Shown: positions 1-9,754, numbered from the stretch's first letter. The stretch is 64,000 nucleotides of DNA from BACL27 sp947488385 (GCA_964203655.1 CAXNMJ010000007.1:1-64000); one strand, 5' to 3'. The notes: generated by a model from the sequence alone, not told the origin. Numbers and translations are program-made.

Positions 1-876
1 TTGAGCACCCGATCTGGACATCGACTTGTCGACTGGCAAGAAGTTGGTGAATTGTTCGCGCCGTCAACAGCGATCGCTGCCGAAGCAGCACGGCTTCGTG
101 ATATGCATGCCAGCGACGTGGCAACAATTATTCGTGCGTTGCCACCTGAGCAACGCCGACAACTTGCCGACGCGATGGATGACGAGCGACTTGCTGACGT
201 GCTTGAAGAATTACCCGAAGATGAGCAGCTTCGACTAATCGAAGGGCTTGATTTAGAGCGACTCAATAGTGTGTTTGACGAAATGGAATACGACGATCTC
301 GCCGACTTGCTCGGACAAATGGGAATCGATCAACGCACAAAAGTTTTGGATGCGATGGACGATGAAGATGCCGAAACAATGCGCCAGTTGTTGTCGTATC
401 CATCTGGTACTGCTGGTTCTTTAATGACACCCGACATCATCGTGCTTGGGCCTGATGCCACGGTTGCTGACGCCCTCGCCCAAATTCGCGACCCTGAGCG
501 ACTTGTCTCAATTGCGGCGCAGGTTTTTGTAACTCATGCCCCCCACTACCCACCGACCGGCACATACATGGGTGTTGTTCACTTTCAGCGATTGTTGCGC
601 GAGCGGCCCAGCATGCTGCTGAAACAAATTGTTGAAAACGAACCGACTATTGATCCGATGCTTGCAGATCGAGATGTTGCCGAACGTCTTGCTTCTTACA
701 ACATGTTGGCTGTTGGCGTGTGCGATTCAAACGGTCGGCTGCTTGGCGCTGTAACTGTTGACGACGTTCTTGATAATGCATTGCCTGCTGACTGGCGACG
801 AAAAGCAGTTCCTCATCACCCCAGTGGCCATGACACACCGGCCATCGTCACTTCACTAAACGGGGGGACAAAATGA
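1..876 (+). CDS. MgtE N-domain/CBS protein, probably 5'-truncated
   Basis: The protein has a helical MgtE intracellular N-domain (about residues 20-130, rich in repeated acidic Leu/Asp helices such as ERLADVLEELPED) followed by a CBS pair (about 135-260, beginning at the SLMTPD motif). No membrane-spanning transporter domain follows, so this is not a complete Mg2+ channel. The reading frame is open at base 1 and the TTG there is only the window edge. Related actinobacterial proteins are longer at the N-terminus, often with a PRC-barrel domain, so the true start is probably outside. Its stop overlaps the ATG of the next gene by 4 nt (ATGA), implying co-translation with the DUF1003 membrane protein. 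A role in Mg2+ or nucleotide sensing is inference. Confidence 0.8.
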   Translation: MSTRSGHRLVDWQEVGELFAPSTAIAAEAARLRDMHASDVATIIRALPPEQRRQLADAMDDERLADVLEELPEDEQLRLIEGLDLERLNSVFDEMEYDDLADLLGQMGIDQRTKVLDAMDDEDAETMRQLLSYPSGTAGSLMTPDIIVLGPDATVADALAQIRDPERLVSIAAQVFVTHAPHYPPTGTYMGVVHFQRLLRERPSMLLKQIVENEPTIDPMLADRDVAERLASYNMLAVGVCDSNGRLLGAVTVDDVLDNALPADWRRKAVPHHPSGHDTPAIVTSLNGGTK

Positions 877-1343
877 AACGTCGCGAAGATTTAGGAAGGC
901 CACGCAACCAGCCCAAGATTGGCGTTCAATACAACCGATCGGCCTTTGGTGATTTTGCAGAACATGTCGCACGAGTCATGGGCACTGCACGATTTTTGGT
1001 GATCCAGTCAGTGCTTGTCTTGATATGGGTAGGCATAAATATTTTATTTGTCGCTTTTCAATGGGATAAATACCCGTTCATTTTGCTGAATCTAATGTTT
1101 TCAATTCAGGCTGCTTATGCTGCGCCATTGATTTTGTTGGCGCACAATCGACAAGAGCATCGCGACCGTGAACAAGCCCAAGTTGATAGAAACGTGGCTA
1201 CACGCACTCAAAATGATGCTGAATTTCTTGCCCGCGAAATCGCCAGCGTGCAACTTGCGCTTTCAAATGTGGTGACCGCAGATGAATTGCGCGAACAGAT
1301 CGACCGTCTTAGCGATCAAATCGCCAAACTAAACAAAAATTAG
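873..1343 (+). CDS. DUF1003 family membrane protein
   Basis: A 156-residue protein with two hydrophobic segments (about residues 44-64 and 69-92) and a charged C-terminal coiled-coil-like tail (about 95-156). The conserved-looking FGDFAEHVARVMGTARF segment precedes the first helix and the tail contains HNRQEHRDREQAQ, a pattern typical of DUF1003. The biochemical function of the family is not established. The 4-nt overlap with the upstream MgtE-N/CBS gene recurs in actinobacteria and suggests a membrane protein acting with a soluble CBS partner. Confidence 0.8.
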   Translation: MKRREDLGRPRNQPKIGVQYNRSAFGDFAEHVARVMGTARFLVIQSVLVLIWVGINILFVAFQWDKYPFILLNLMFSIQAAYAAPLILLAHNRQEHRDREQAQVDRNVATRTQNDAEFLAREIASVQLALSNVVTADELREQIDRLSDQIAKLNKN

Positions 1344-1344
1344 T

Positions 1345-1851
1345 TTAAGCGCACTTTTTGCAGCGACCAATCAGGTCGAGTCGATGTTGATCGAGAGTAA
1401 AACCCGATTGCTTTGCGAGTTGGGTAAGCGCCGAGTCGAGTTTTTCTTCGAGTTGCTCTGGAATCACAACGTCGCGCATATCGCCACATACTGAACACAC
1501 CATGTGATGATGGTGCCCGAGAATTTCTTCATTTAATTCGTAACGACCAATGTCGTCTGTGCTGAAAACTCTTTGTACAGCGCCGACTTGCTCAAGTACA
1601 ACAAGATTGCGATAGAGCGAACTCTGGGCGATTTCATTTTTTGTGCCCTTTACTGCTTTTGATCGCTGCAAAATGTCGGTGATCGTCAATGGTCTGTCAG
1701 AGTTTTCGAGCAACGCAACAATTGCTCGACGTTTTACCGAATATCGCTGGTCATGCTGTACGAATCGTCGAGACACCTCGACATGCACATCAGTATGAAC
1801 CCCACCTGTTTGGGTTTTGCTGTGCTTATGACTATTTGCCATACGCAACAA
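1345..1851 (-). CDS. Fur-family metalloregulator
   Basis: A Fur/Zur/PerR-type repressor. The N-terminal winged helix (about residues 30-110) contains the SSLYRNLVVLEQVGAV recognition-helix region. The dimerisation domain carries a HHHHMVCSVCG metal site (about 112-122) and a C-terminal CKKCA pair, so both CxxC motifs of a structural zinc site are present. Which metal it senses cannot be decided from sequence. It is transcribed convergently with the DUF1003 gene, with 1 nt between stops. The preferred start may be Met4, giving a product of about 165 residues. Confidence 0.85.
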   Translation of the reverse strand: MLRMANSHKHSKTQTGGVHTDVHVEVSRRFVQHDQRYSVKRRAIVALLENSDRPLTITDILQRSKAVKGTKNEIAQSSLYRNLVVLEQVGAVQRVFSTDDIGRYELNEEILGHHHHMVCSVCGDMRDVVIPEQLEEKLDSALTQLAKQSGFTLDQHRLDLIGRCKKCA

Positions 1852-1884
1852 CTTATCTGAGAATCAATGAGAATAAGAAATTAA

Positions 1885-2865
1885 CTAAGCCCGCACAAAC
1901 GAATGGGCTTGCACACCACCGTTGATAACGCTGCTCAGCAACTTTTCGTTCGGTAAAACAGATTCACCCAACACAAATGCGCCTGACTGATTAATTTCGC
2001 CGACCAAAATTGCGCTGGCAACACAAGCACTGACAACTCCAGCAACTTGGCCAACACGTTCAACTACTCCGACTACATCTACAACTCGTTCACCATTTTT
2101 AGTACCACGAACTTCAACCCGTAAGCCGCCCATACCTCCTTCGGCTTGGGGCGGAATCAACATTGGCAAGCGTGCGAACACGCGATCTCGCCGTGTGGCT
2201 GAAACTCGAGCAGTCACTCGAGTCAACTCAGGAAATGCTCGTTTGATCAAAAGCGGATCAGGAAGTTCGCCGCGGTAACAGTCGTAAGCACCCACGGGTT
2301 CGGGGAACCAGCACAACTCGCGACCACTGCCAGCCGGACGACGCAACCATTCGCCATCATGCCAACCAATTGATTGACCCGAAAGTGCACGGTGATGCTG
2401 GCGTGCGCACGACGGGCCACCAGTGCCATGTAACGCAACATGCACCTCATCGATTTCGTCGAATGCCTTGCTCAAACTTCTTGCCAACAAAGCGGACATG
2501 CCAGGCGAAGACGCAGATCCAACTATCAGTGTCACGCTATTTTTTTTGGCAAGATCCGATAGCGCGAGCAGATTTAAACAGTCGGCAATGTCATCGCTTG
2601 TTGAGACAACCGAAATCTTTTTTTCGAGAAACGCTCTTGCGACTTCTGCATGCGGAGACGGGCCGGCAATAACCACCACTTTTGAGGATTTGATTACGTT
2701 CTCATCTACTGCCGAGATATTTGGGTTGGTTAGATTAAGCCGACGAGCAAGACGCTGAGCGACGATTTGTGACGAATCGAACACTCCGATTTCGGTCTGC
2801 AGATTCAAAGACAATGACTCTGCAACTCTTGAACCAACTACACCAGCACCGAAAATTCCAATCAT
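1885..2865 (-). CDS. Saccharopine-dehydrogenase-like NAD(P)-binding protein
   Basis: The N-terminus is a Rossmann fold with the dinucleotide motif GIFGAGVVGSRVAESL (residues 3-18), followed by a second-domain segment containing SASSPGMSALLA and CARQHHRALSGQS. The organisation resembles saccharopine dehydrogenase-like oxidoreductases of unknown substrate rather than a true lysine-pathway enzyme. It begins 12 nt downstream of a 47-codon ORF on the same strand and is followed by the fur-like gene, so the three could share a transcript. Substrate is unknown. Confidence 0.6.
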   Translation of the reverse strand: MIGIFGAGVVGSRVAESLSLNLQTEIGVFDSSQIVAQRLARRLNLTNPNISAVDENVIKSSKVVVIAGPSPHAEVARAFLEKKISVVSTSDDIADCLNLLALSDLAKKNSVTLIVGSASSPGMSALLARSLSKAFDEIDEVHVALHGTGGPSCARQHHRALSGQSIGWHDGEWLRRPAGSGRELCWFPEPVGAYDCYRGELPDPLLIKRAFPELTRVTARVSATRRDRVFARLPMLIPPQAEGGMGGLRVEVRGTKNGERVVDVVGVVERVGQVAGVVSACVASAILVGEINQSGAFVLGESVLPNEKLLSSVINGGVQAHSFVRA

Positions 2866-2877
2866 TCGTGCTCTGGT

Positions 2878-3021
2878 CTATTTCTGGTCGGTAATTTTTC
2901 GCCAGCCGCCCTGTTTGATCGCACCAACACCTTTGCCCTTAAAACGAAGAACTCCAGCAACTGCACTGGCAACACTCAACGCAAGTAAGGCTCGTCTTAT
3001 GAACTTCATAGGTACATCCAT
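2878..3021 (-). CDS. Small basic hypothetical protein (47 aa)
   Basis: A short open frame fills the gap between the saccharopine-dehydrogenase-like gene and the divergent glycosyltransferase. It encodes a short hydrophobic segment (ALLALSVASAVAGVL) followed by a basic tail (RFKGKGVGAIKQGGWRK), resembling a small membrane-anchored peptide. The ATG at 3021 or the internal ATG at 3009 could serve as start. No strong ribosome-binding site is visible, so translation may be leaderless. Support is position, frame and plausible composition only. Confidence 0.4.
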   Translation of the reverse strand: MDVPMKFIRRALLALSVASAVAGVLRFKGKGVGAIKQGGWRKITDQK

Positions 3022-3038
3022 TATGGGGTCTAAATAAT

Positions 3039-3854
3039 TTGGTTACGCTACTTCAAGTGAAGTCTGACGAAAATTCGGGTGTAACGGTGATAATTCCGGC
3101 GTTTCGCTCCGAAAACGTAATTATTCGAGCTCTCAATTCGGCACTAAATCAAACCTCTCAGCCCGACGAAATCATCGTTGTTGACGACGCCAGTGATGAT
3201 CAGACCGTCAGTATTGTTCGCGAGTTTGCAAAGTCGTGCCCCAAACTTCGATTAGTCATAAATACTGAAAATGAAGGACCTGGTCGCTCACGAAATACGG
3301 CTTGGCAATTGGCGACAACAGAATTCGTTGCTTTTTTGGATGCCGACGACACGTGGCAGCCAGAAAAACTTCAAATTCAACTCGAGTGGTTTAAAAAGAA
3401 CCAAGACGCCGTGATCTGTGGAACTATGCACCAAATCATCGATGAACCTGCGACAAAAATTAATGGCGAACCAGTGTCGGCCTTTGATGTCAAAGATTTG
3501 TTGTGGCGAAATAGATTTTCTACACCGTCGGTGATGCTCAAACGCGAAATTTCTCCGCGCTTTGATAACAAGTTGCGTTTTGCTGAGGACTATTTGTTGT
3601 GGATGGAAATCGCGGCTACGTACGGCTTGGTAAATCGAATCAACCAAAGTCTCACAATCCTGCATAAACCAGAATTCGGCTCAGCTGGATTAAGCAGTAA
3701 AACTTGGTCAATGTATCGGGGAGAAGTAAAAGCTCTTTCGATGCTGAATCAAAAAAAACATATCAACACTTTGACACTATTTCGTAGTATCTGTTGGTCG
3801 ACCATAAAACTCATCAAACGTTTGCCGAGAGCCACTATCCGAAAAAATCAATAA
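3039..3854 (+). CDS. Family 2 glycosyltransferase
   Basis: A GT-A glycosyltransferase. The sequence shows the entry motif VTVIIPAFRSENVIIRAL, the nucleotide-binding VVDDASDD, and the metal-binding DADD motif (about residue 100), with RFAEDYLLWMEIA as the acceptor-side ED motif. The annotated start is a TTG at 3039. A GTG at 3057 lies closer to the first beta strand and is an equally good start. The C-terminal segment is basic with no clear membrane helix. Acceptor and sugar are unknown; no other glycan genes adjoin it. Confidence 0.8.
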   Translation: MVTLLQVKSDENSGVTVIIPAFRSENVIIRALNSALNQTSQPDEIIVVDDASDDQTVSIVREFAKSCPKLRLVINTENEGPGRSRNTAWQLATTEFVAFLDADDTWQPEKLQIQLEWFKKNQDAVICGTMHQIIDEPATKINGEPVSAFDVKDLLWRNRFSTPSVMLKREISPRFDNKLRFAEDYLLWMEIAATYGLVNRINQSLTILHKPEFGSAGLSSKTWSMYRGEVKALSMLNQKKHINTLTLFRSICWSTIKLIKRLPRATIRKNQ

Positions 3855-3886
3855 CCGTCAAAGGTTGTAGAGAACGGCTCAACTTC

Positions 3887-3963
3887 TGGTGGGGCTAACA
3901 AGAATCGAACTTGTGACCTCATCCTTATCAGGGATGCGCTCTAACCAACTGAGCTATAGCCCC
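3887..3963 (-). tRNA. tRNA-Ile (GAT)
   Basis: The reverse strand folds into a complete cloverleaf starting GGGGCTATAGCTCAGTTGG. The anticodon loop reads CTGATAA (anticodon GAT), the T-arm contains GTTCGATTC, and the 3' CCA is encoded in the DNA (3887-3889). Its position beyond the DUF3566 gene downstream of gyrA matches the Mycobacterium origin order (gyrA, Rv0007, ileT). Confidence 0.95.
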
Positions 3964-3987
3964 GAATTAAAACGAGGACTTGCAAGG

Positions 3988-4410
3988 CTACTGCGCAGTT
4001 TCGTCAGCCTCAACCGCAATAATCCGCACTTCTTCTTCAAGCACCGTAACTCTCACGCCACCAACGAGATCAGTAATCAGGTTGAAAATCGTTGCCAAAA
4101 GCACCCATAGGCCGGTGCCGAGAATTACGCCGAATAATCCCAAAATTGAAAGATTGGCAAACAGCTGCGAACCGTCAAATTTAAATGTCTGCCAGCCGAA
4201 TGACTCAAGAAAGTTTTCGACATTGTCAAGGGTGCCGGTGGATTGCGCCACGTTCCACAACAAAACCAGTGAAATTAACGCGACAAAATAACAAACAAGA
4301 TGGAAAGCCAAACCAACTTTGAAAACCGACCATGGGTCAATATCGCGAATGACGCGTGAAACACGACGAACCCGTGGCTTGGGCGTGCTTGAAACTGGTG
4401 AAGAACTCAC
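3988..4410 (-). CDS. DUF3566 transmembrane protein
   Basis: A 140-residue actinobacterial protein with a basic N-terminus (PRVRRVSRVIRDIDPWSVFKV) and two hydrophobic segments (about residues 33-53 and 86-112), ending in an acidic tail. The RVxRxxDPWSVFK-type entry is the mark of DUF3566, which in actinobacteria sits next to gyrA; that is the case here. Its start overlaps the end of the TadE-like gene by 4 nt, so the genes are probably translationally coupled. Molecular function is not established. Confidence 0.85.
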   Translation of the reverse strand: MSSSPVSSTPKPRVRRVSRVIRDIDPWSVFKVGLAFHLVCYFVALISLVLLWNVAQSTGTLDNVENFLESFGWQTFKFDGSQLFANLSILGLFGVILGTGLWVLLATIFNLITDLVGGVRVTVLEEEVRIIAVEADETAQ

Positions 4411-4706
4411 CTTTGCAGTGTAGGCAGGTCAACCCCACTACTTGACACGGCTACTGCGCGACGCGCAACTGCATGTGACTTGACAACTACGGCACACCAG
4501 CCACGCAACGAATCTAATTCTAAAAGCTCGCCGTGATTCTGTGTTGCAATTTGCTGTGCAGTTTGTTGCGCAGAAGTTGAATCTATTAACACGCAATTTA
4601 GTGCTGCGGCATCGGCAGCGAACTGTGCTCGTTGAGCGTCAATTATTCGACTAGTTGTGTGCGCAATTGAAACCAAAGAAGCCGTCATCACGGAGGCGAT
4701 AAGCAC
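4407..4706 (-). CDS. TadE/pseudopilin-like small secreted protein, start uncertain
   Basis: The best canonical start is a GTG at 4706, but the same frame stays open upstream to the end of gyrA and encodes HENGSAVLFVV directly before it. Together with LIASVMTASLVSIAH this forms the polar-Glu-Gly plus hydrophobic N-terminus typical of TadE-like ('Rv3655c-type') proteins, followed by the usual AQFAADAAALN segment. The real protein therefore probably starts upstream. No ATG, GTG or TTG is seen in that frame, so either a rare start codon or an indel is involved. The gene sits between gyrA and the DUF3566 gene. Confidence 0.6.
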   Translation of the reverse strand: MLIASVMTASLVSIAHTTSRIIDAQRAQFAADAAALNCVLIDSTSAQQTAQQIATQNHGELLELDSLRGWCAVVVKSHAVARRAVAVSSSGVDLPTLQR

Positions 4707-4765
4707 GACGAATAAAACAGCGGAGCCGTTTTCGTGTTGGTTAAAACGGGAGCGAGAAAAAATAT

Positions 4766-7283
4766 TTAAACTTCGTCGCTGGCCAAAATTGGCGCAACAG
4801 ACGCAACAACTTGACCTGCGCCAAGGCTCATTACGCGCACACCTGTGGCGGCACGGCCTTGACTCGAGATCTCTTTAACTGGAGTTCTAATTGTTGTGCC
4901 GGCTGATGAAACCGCAACAATTTCGTCTTCAATACCGACCATAAACGCGGCAACTACTCGACCTTTTTTGCCGGTCAGCTTGATGCCAATCATGCCCATG
5001 CCGCCTCGACCCTTGCGAGTGAAGTTACTGATTTGAGTTCGCTTACCGTAACCAGACTCGGTGACAAGCAAAATTGATGAATCGTCTTTCGCGACGTCGA
5101 CTGAAACGACTTCGTCACCGGCGCGCAGGCGCATGCCGCGGACACCGGCAGCAGATCTGCCCATAGGGCGAACTTGTTTTTCGGAGAAGCGAATTGTTTG
5201 ACCGCCACGACTAACGATAAATACATCGTCGGTGCCACCTGTTTCGATTACACGAACGAGTTCATCTTTCGGACGCAGTTTCAAGGCGATCAAACCATCG
5301 CGGCGCGAAGAATCGTATTCGTTGAACGCCGTCTTTTTAACTTGACCTTGGCGTGAAACGAAGAACAAATATCTGGTGCCAGGGAATTCGCGTGTGTCAA
5401 TAATTGCTTGAATAGTTTCGCCATTTTGAAGTGGCAGCAAGTTGACGATTGGAATACCTTTTGCCGTGCGCTCGCGCTCAGGAATTTCGAGTGCTCGTAG
5501 GCGGTAAACCCGACCACGATTGGAGAAAAACAACAGATACGCGTGCGAGGTTGTGAAAATAACATTGCGCACAATGTCGGCGTCTTTCATTTTCGCCCCA
5601 GATACGCCACGCCCGCCACGGCCCTGCGACCTGAACGAATCAGCAGAAACACTCTTGATGTATTGAGCCTGAGTCATCACTATTACGAGTTCGCGGTTAT
5701 CGACCAGATCTTCAACGCTCATTTCGCCGACGTCGGCTGTAATTTTGCAGACCCGATCGGTGGCGAACGTTTCACGAACCGCTGAGAGCTCTTTTGAAAT
5801 TACTGCACGAAGCTTCTTGTCGTCATTCAAAATCGCTTTGAGTTCTTTGATATGCGTCTGCACGTCTTTTTGTTCGGTTTCAAGATCAATGCGCGAAAGT
5901 CGAGTCAACTGACGCAATTGCATATCGAGAATGTCGATGGCTTGACGCTCGGTGAAGCCGAACTGTTTGCCCATGAGTGAAGCTTTGGCCGCATTGCCGT
6001 CTTCGCTGCCACGAATAACTTTGATGACTGCGTCAATGACATTGAGCGCCTTAAGCCGGCCTTCAAGAATGTGGCCGCGGTCTTGCGCTTTTTTCAAGCG
6101 ATAATTGCTGCGACGCGTGATTACGTCAATTTGGTGACGTACATAGCCTTGTAGAGCATCGCGCAAATTAACAGTGCGTGGCACACCATCAACAAGGGCA
6201 ACCATGTTGACAGGAAAACTCGTTTGCAGTGTCGTGAGTTTGAACAAGTTGTTCATTACGACGTTTGAGTTCGCATCGCGCTTGAGCGTGATGATCAAAT
6301 TGGTTTCACCACCCGATGAGTTGTCGTTGACGTCGGCGATGCCGTCTAGTTCGCCACCATCAACAAGTTCTTGGATTCGTGCCGCAATTGCCGAGCAACT
6401 CGCTTGATATGGCAATTCGGTGACAACGATGCGCATTTGTCCGCGCACGCCATCTTCAATTGCAACTTTGGCTCGCATCTTGATGCTGCCACGACCTGTT
6501 TTATAAGCATCGTTGATGCCACTGCGGCCAAGAATCAAGCCTCCAGTTGGAAAATCTGGGCCTTTGACGAATTTCATCAAGTCGGCGATCGATGCCTCAG
6601 GATTGTCGATCAGGTGCAAAGTTGCGTCTACGACCTCGCCGAGATTGTGTGGCGGAATACTTGTCGCCATGCCAACAGCGATGCCTTGTGACCCGTTGAC
6701 CAAAAGGTTAGGAAAACGTGCCGGAAGAACTGACGGCTCTTCAGATGTGCCGTCGTAATTTGAAATTAAATCAACTGTGTCTTCGTCGATATCTGCCAAC
6801 AATTGCATCGCCAGTGGATGCAACCGCGACTCGGTATAGCGACTCGCAGCCGGACCAAAGTCTGGAGAGCCGTAGTTGCCGTGGAAATCAATTAGCGGAT
6901 GGCGCAACGAAAACGGTTGGGCCATACGCACCAAGCGCGTCGTAAATCGCACCATCACCGTGCGGGTGATATCGAGCCATCGTGTCGCCAGTGACGCGAG
7001 CGCACTTGACAAATGGTCGGTCGGGGCGAAAGCCCTGTTGATGCATGTCCCAGATGATGCGACGGTGCACAGGCTTGAGGCCGTCGCGAACGTCTGGCAG
7101 TGCACGCGACATAATGACCGACATTGCGTAATCAAGAAACGAGCGTTCCATTTCGTCTTGAAGTTGAACCGGTTGCACACTGACACTTGGAGCAAGAGGA
7201 AGTTGCGCGGCGCCAGAGTTTTTTGCCGACGGTTTCGGTAACGACTTTTTACCAAGTTTCTTTGCTGGTTTTTTGGCGGCCAT
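4766..7283 (-). CDS. gyrA: DNA gyrase subunit A (one frameshift)
   Basis: GyrA is the breakage-reunion subunit that negatively supercoils DNA together with GyrB. The N-terminal 115 residues read in one frame through GDTMARYHPHGDGAIYDAL, which includes the quinolone-determining region and the ARYHPHGD segment near the active site. The sequence continues as VRMAQPFSLRHPL in the next frame. The break is at about 6931, where GCGCTTGGTGCG has one G more than GCGCTTGTGCG requires. Correcting it gives about 838 residues, a normal length. The C-terminal beta-pinwheel repeats are present, including a GQ-box-like segment (FRSQGRGGRG). The shift is probably a sequence error. gyrB lies 27 nt upstream. 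Confidence 0.95.
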
Positions 7284-7310
7284 GGCTGTTGTTTCCTAGT
7301 TGGTTAGTCG

Positions 7311-9278
7311 TTAGAAGTCGAGGTTGCGAACGTCGCGAGCATTTTTTTGGATAAAAGATTTGCGGCTTTCAACGTCGTCGCCCATTAATACGCTCATGAC
7401 ATTTTCTGCTTCGGCGGCTTCTTCTACATTGACTTGCAACAGGGTTCGCGTCGCTGAATCCATGGTGGTGCTGCGAAGTTCTTGCCAATCCATTTCGCCG
7501 AGTCCTTTGAGGCGTTGAAATTCTTTTTTGTGATTTGGGTTGGCGGCCAAAAACTTCTCTTTTGCCGACTCATCTTTGAGGTAGGTCTTTTCTTTGCCAA
7601 CTTCGGTTGAGAACAACGGAGGTTGTGCAATGTAGATGAAACCGCTTTCAACCATCGGTCGCATCTGGCGATAAAAGAATGTCAGTAGAAGTGTGCGAAT
7701 GTGGCTGCCGTCAACATCAGCGTCGGCCAAAATAATCACTTTGTGGTAGCGAGCTTTGTCGGCGGCAAACTCATCGTTGCCGACTCCGCCGCCGATTGCC
7801 GTGATTAGTGCTTGTACTTCGGTGTTCTTCAACATTTTGTCGAGTCGGGCTCGCTCAACGTTAAGAATCTTTCCGCGGATCGGCAAAATTGCTTGCGTTT
7901 GCGGGTCGCGTGCATCAACCGCGGTGCCGCCTGCAGAGTCACCTTCAACGATGAACAGTTCGCTCTCAGCAGGGTTGCCACTTTGACAGTCTTTGAGTTT
8001 GTCGGGCATGCCCGCACCAGACAATGCGGTCTTACGGCGCACCGCATTGCGCGCGTTTTTTGCCGCGATGCGTGCTTGCGCGGCAGCGACTGCTTTCTTG
8101 ACGATTCGGTTTGCTTCGGTTGGATTTTCAAGCATCCACTCTTCGAGTTTTGTATTTGTTTCTTTTTGTACGAATGAGCGAATCGAAACGTTGCCAAGTT
8201 TTGCTTTTGTTTGACCTTCAAACTGTGGGTCGCGCAACTTCACGGTGACAATCGCAGTAAGACCTTCGCGAATGTCTTCGCCGAGAAGGTTCTCTTCTTT
8301 TTCTTTTAATCCACCCGAAGAACGGGCATATTTGTTGAGCACCGAAGTCAAGGCTGTTTTGAAACCTTCAACGTGCATGCCGCCCTCAATGGTTGAAATA
8401 CCGTTGGCGTAGCCGTAAATGCCCTCGTAATAACCGGTATTCCACTGAAGTGCGATCTCAAGAGTTTGATCTGATTCGCTGGCTTCGTAGTAGGCGACTT
8501 TATTGAACAGAGCTTCGCGTGAAACATTGAGGTGTTTCACGAAGTCGACGATGCCGCCTTTGTATTGGTATGTAACTTTGTCTTTTTTGTTTGCGCGTTT
8601 GTCTTCAAAAACGACTTCAAGATCACGATTTAAGAATGCGATTGTTTGCAAACGCTCAAGAACCGTGCGTGCAACAAACTCGACGCCCTCTGAAGCGAAG
8701 ATTTCTGGATCTGGATAAAAAGTAATCGAGGTGCCGTTTGTTTTTGCAGGTGACGCACCAACTTTTTGAATTTTTGATTTCGGTTTACCACCCTCAACAA
8801 ACTCTTGTTTGAATCTTGTGCCGTCACGATCAATCTCGGCGACAAGTTTCTTCGATAACGCATTGACAACACTGACGCCCACGCCGTGCAGACCGCCAGA
8901 AACTTTGTAACCTTCGCCGCCGAATTTGCCGCCCGCATGCAAAACGGTGAGCACAACTTCAAGTGCACTCTTGCCTTTGTGTGGACCAGATGGATATGGA
9001 TCAACAGGGATGCCGCGACCGTTGTCTTGCACTTGGCATGACCCGTCTTCGTGCAGCGTGATCGTGATACGAGTGCAGAACCCAGCCATTGCTTCGTCGA
9101 CAGAGTTGTCGACAACTTCCCAAATCAGGTGATGTAAGCCGTTTAAACCTGTTGAACCGATGTACATGCCGGGTCGTTTACGAACCGGATCAAGACCCTC
9201 GAGAACTTGAATATCTTTGGCTGCATAAGTCGCTGAACCGCTCTTCCCAGACGCTGGTTTCGCTTTAGTTACAGCCAT
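7311..9278 (-). CDS. gyrB: DNA gyrase subunit B
   Basis: This is the ATPase subunit of gyrase, full length at 655 residues. The GHKL ATPase domain shows VDNSVDEA (magnesium and ATP-binding Glu/Asn), DNGRGIPV and GGLHGVGVSVVNALS. The TOPRIM domain shows ELFIVEGDSAGG and ILADADVDGSHIRTLLL, the Mg2+-binding acidic cluster. The C-terminus is the conserved RRKSFIQKNA-like end. The gene directly precedes gyrA and follows dciA, the usual actinobacterial origin order. Confidence 0.97.
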   Translation of the reverse strand: MAVTKAKPASGKSGSATYAAKDIQVLEGLDPVRKRPGMYIGSTGLNGLHHLIWEVVDNSVDEAMAGFCTRITITLHEDGSCQVQDNGRGIPVDPYPSGPHKGKSALEVVLTVLHAGGKFGGEGYKVSGGLHGVGVSVVNALSKKLVAEIDRDGTRFKQEFVEGGKPKSKIQKVGASPAKTNGTSITFYPDPEIFASEGVEFVARTVLERLQTIAFLNRDLEVVFEDKRANKKDKVTYQYKGGIVDFVKHLNVSREALFNKVAYYEASESDQTLEIALQWNTGYYEGIYGYANGISTIEGGMHVEGFKTALTSVLNKYARSSGGLKEKEENLLGEDIREGLTAIVTVKLRDPQFEGQTKAKLGNVSIRSFVQKETNTKLEEWMLENPTEANRIVKKAVAAAQARIAAKNARNAVRRKTALSGAGMPDKLKDCQSGNPAESELFIVEGDSAGGTAVDARDPQTQAILPIRGKILNVERARLDKMLKNTEVQALITAIGGGVGNDEFAADKARYHKVIILADADVDGSHIRTLLLTFFYRQMRPMVESGFIYIAQPPLFSTEVGKEKTYLKDESAKEKFLAANPNHKKEFQRLKGLGEMDWQELRSTTMDSATRTLLQVNVEEAAEAENVMSVLMGDDVESRKSFIQKNARDVRNLDF

Positions 9279-9369
9279 TTTGCGGGCACCTTTAGATCGT
9301 TTTTAGTTCGTTTTTTGGTTGGATTCGGACTTGCTTTTTGAACGCTTTTTCGCGACTTTATTCTACTAT

Positions 9370-9738
9370 CTAACTGTTCGCCCGACCTGATTTAACACGT
9401 ATATCAACCCCGCTAATTGTCGTGCCAGTGTGATGACTTAATTGCGTGCAAATGTCACGCTCCAAAAATTTCATATGCGTTGACCAAGCGGGGTCGTCGA
9501 CTTCAATTAGCAGTCGGCCGCGGTCAAGTTTTATTGGCGTTACATGTTGGGCGACTTGATCGCCCACTAGATCGTTCCATAGACCAAAAACACCTGAAAC
9601 TGTGTCGAGGTTCGGTGAGCCGAGACTGTGTAAAAGTCTGTTGAGTTCGTCGCCGAGTCGAGACTCGGTTTTTGGGTCTAAATCTGACTCAAGATTTTCT
9701 GGATTTTCAGAATTTTCAAAATTTTTAGGGCTAATCAT
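9370..9738 (-). CDS. DciA-like protein (DUF721)
   Basis: A 122-residue DUF721 protein. The C-terminal two thirds match the DciA fold: a helix with VSGVFGLWNDLVGDQVAQHVTPIKLDRGRLLIEVDDPAWSTH, including the W-x-x-(I/L)-V-G and P-x-x-L-x-x-G-x-L patterns. The N-terminus is an acidic low-complexity arm. DciA is the ancestral loader of the replicative helicase DnaB, so its place beside recF, dnaN and dnaA fits. It starts 16 nt after recF's stop. Confidence 0.85.
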   Translation of the reverse strand: MISPKNFENSENPENLESDLDPKTESRLGDELNRLLHSLGSPNLDTVSGVFGLWNDLVGDQVAQHVTPIKLDRGRLLIEVDDPAWSTHMKFLERDICTQLSHHTGTTISGVDIRVKSGRANS

Positions 9739-9754
9739 AAATTGCTGTTCGTTC

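Noticed and set aside
6888..7255. Separate ORFs at the gyrA start
   Set aside because: They are the two halves of one frameshifted gyrA, and the long upstream piece of the second ORF is a shadow.
8500..8560. A TGTTTCACG half-site in gyrB as a third parS
   Set aside because: Only half of the palindrome matches; coding sequence explains it.
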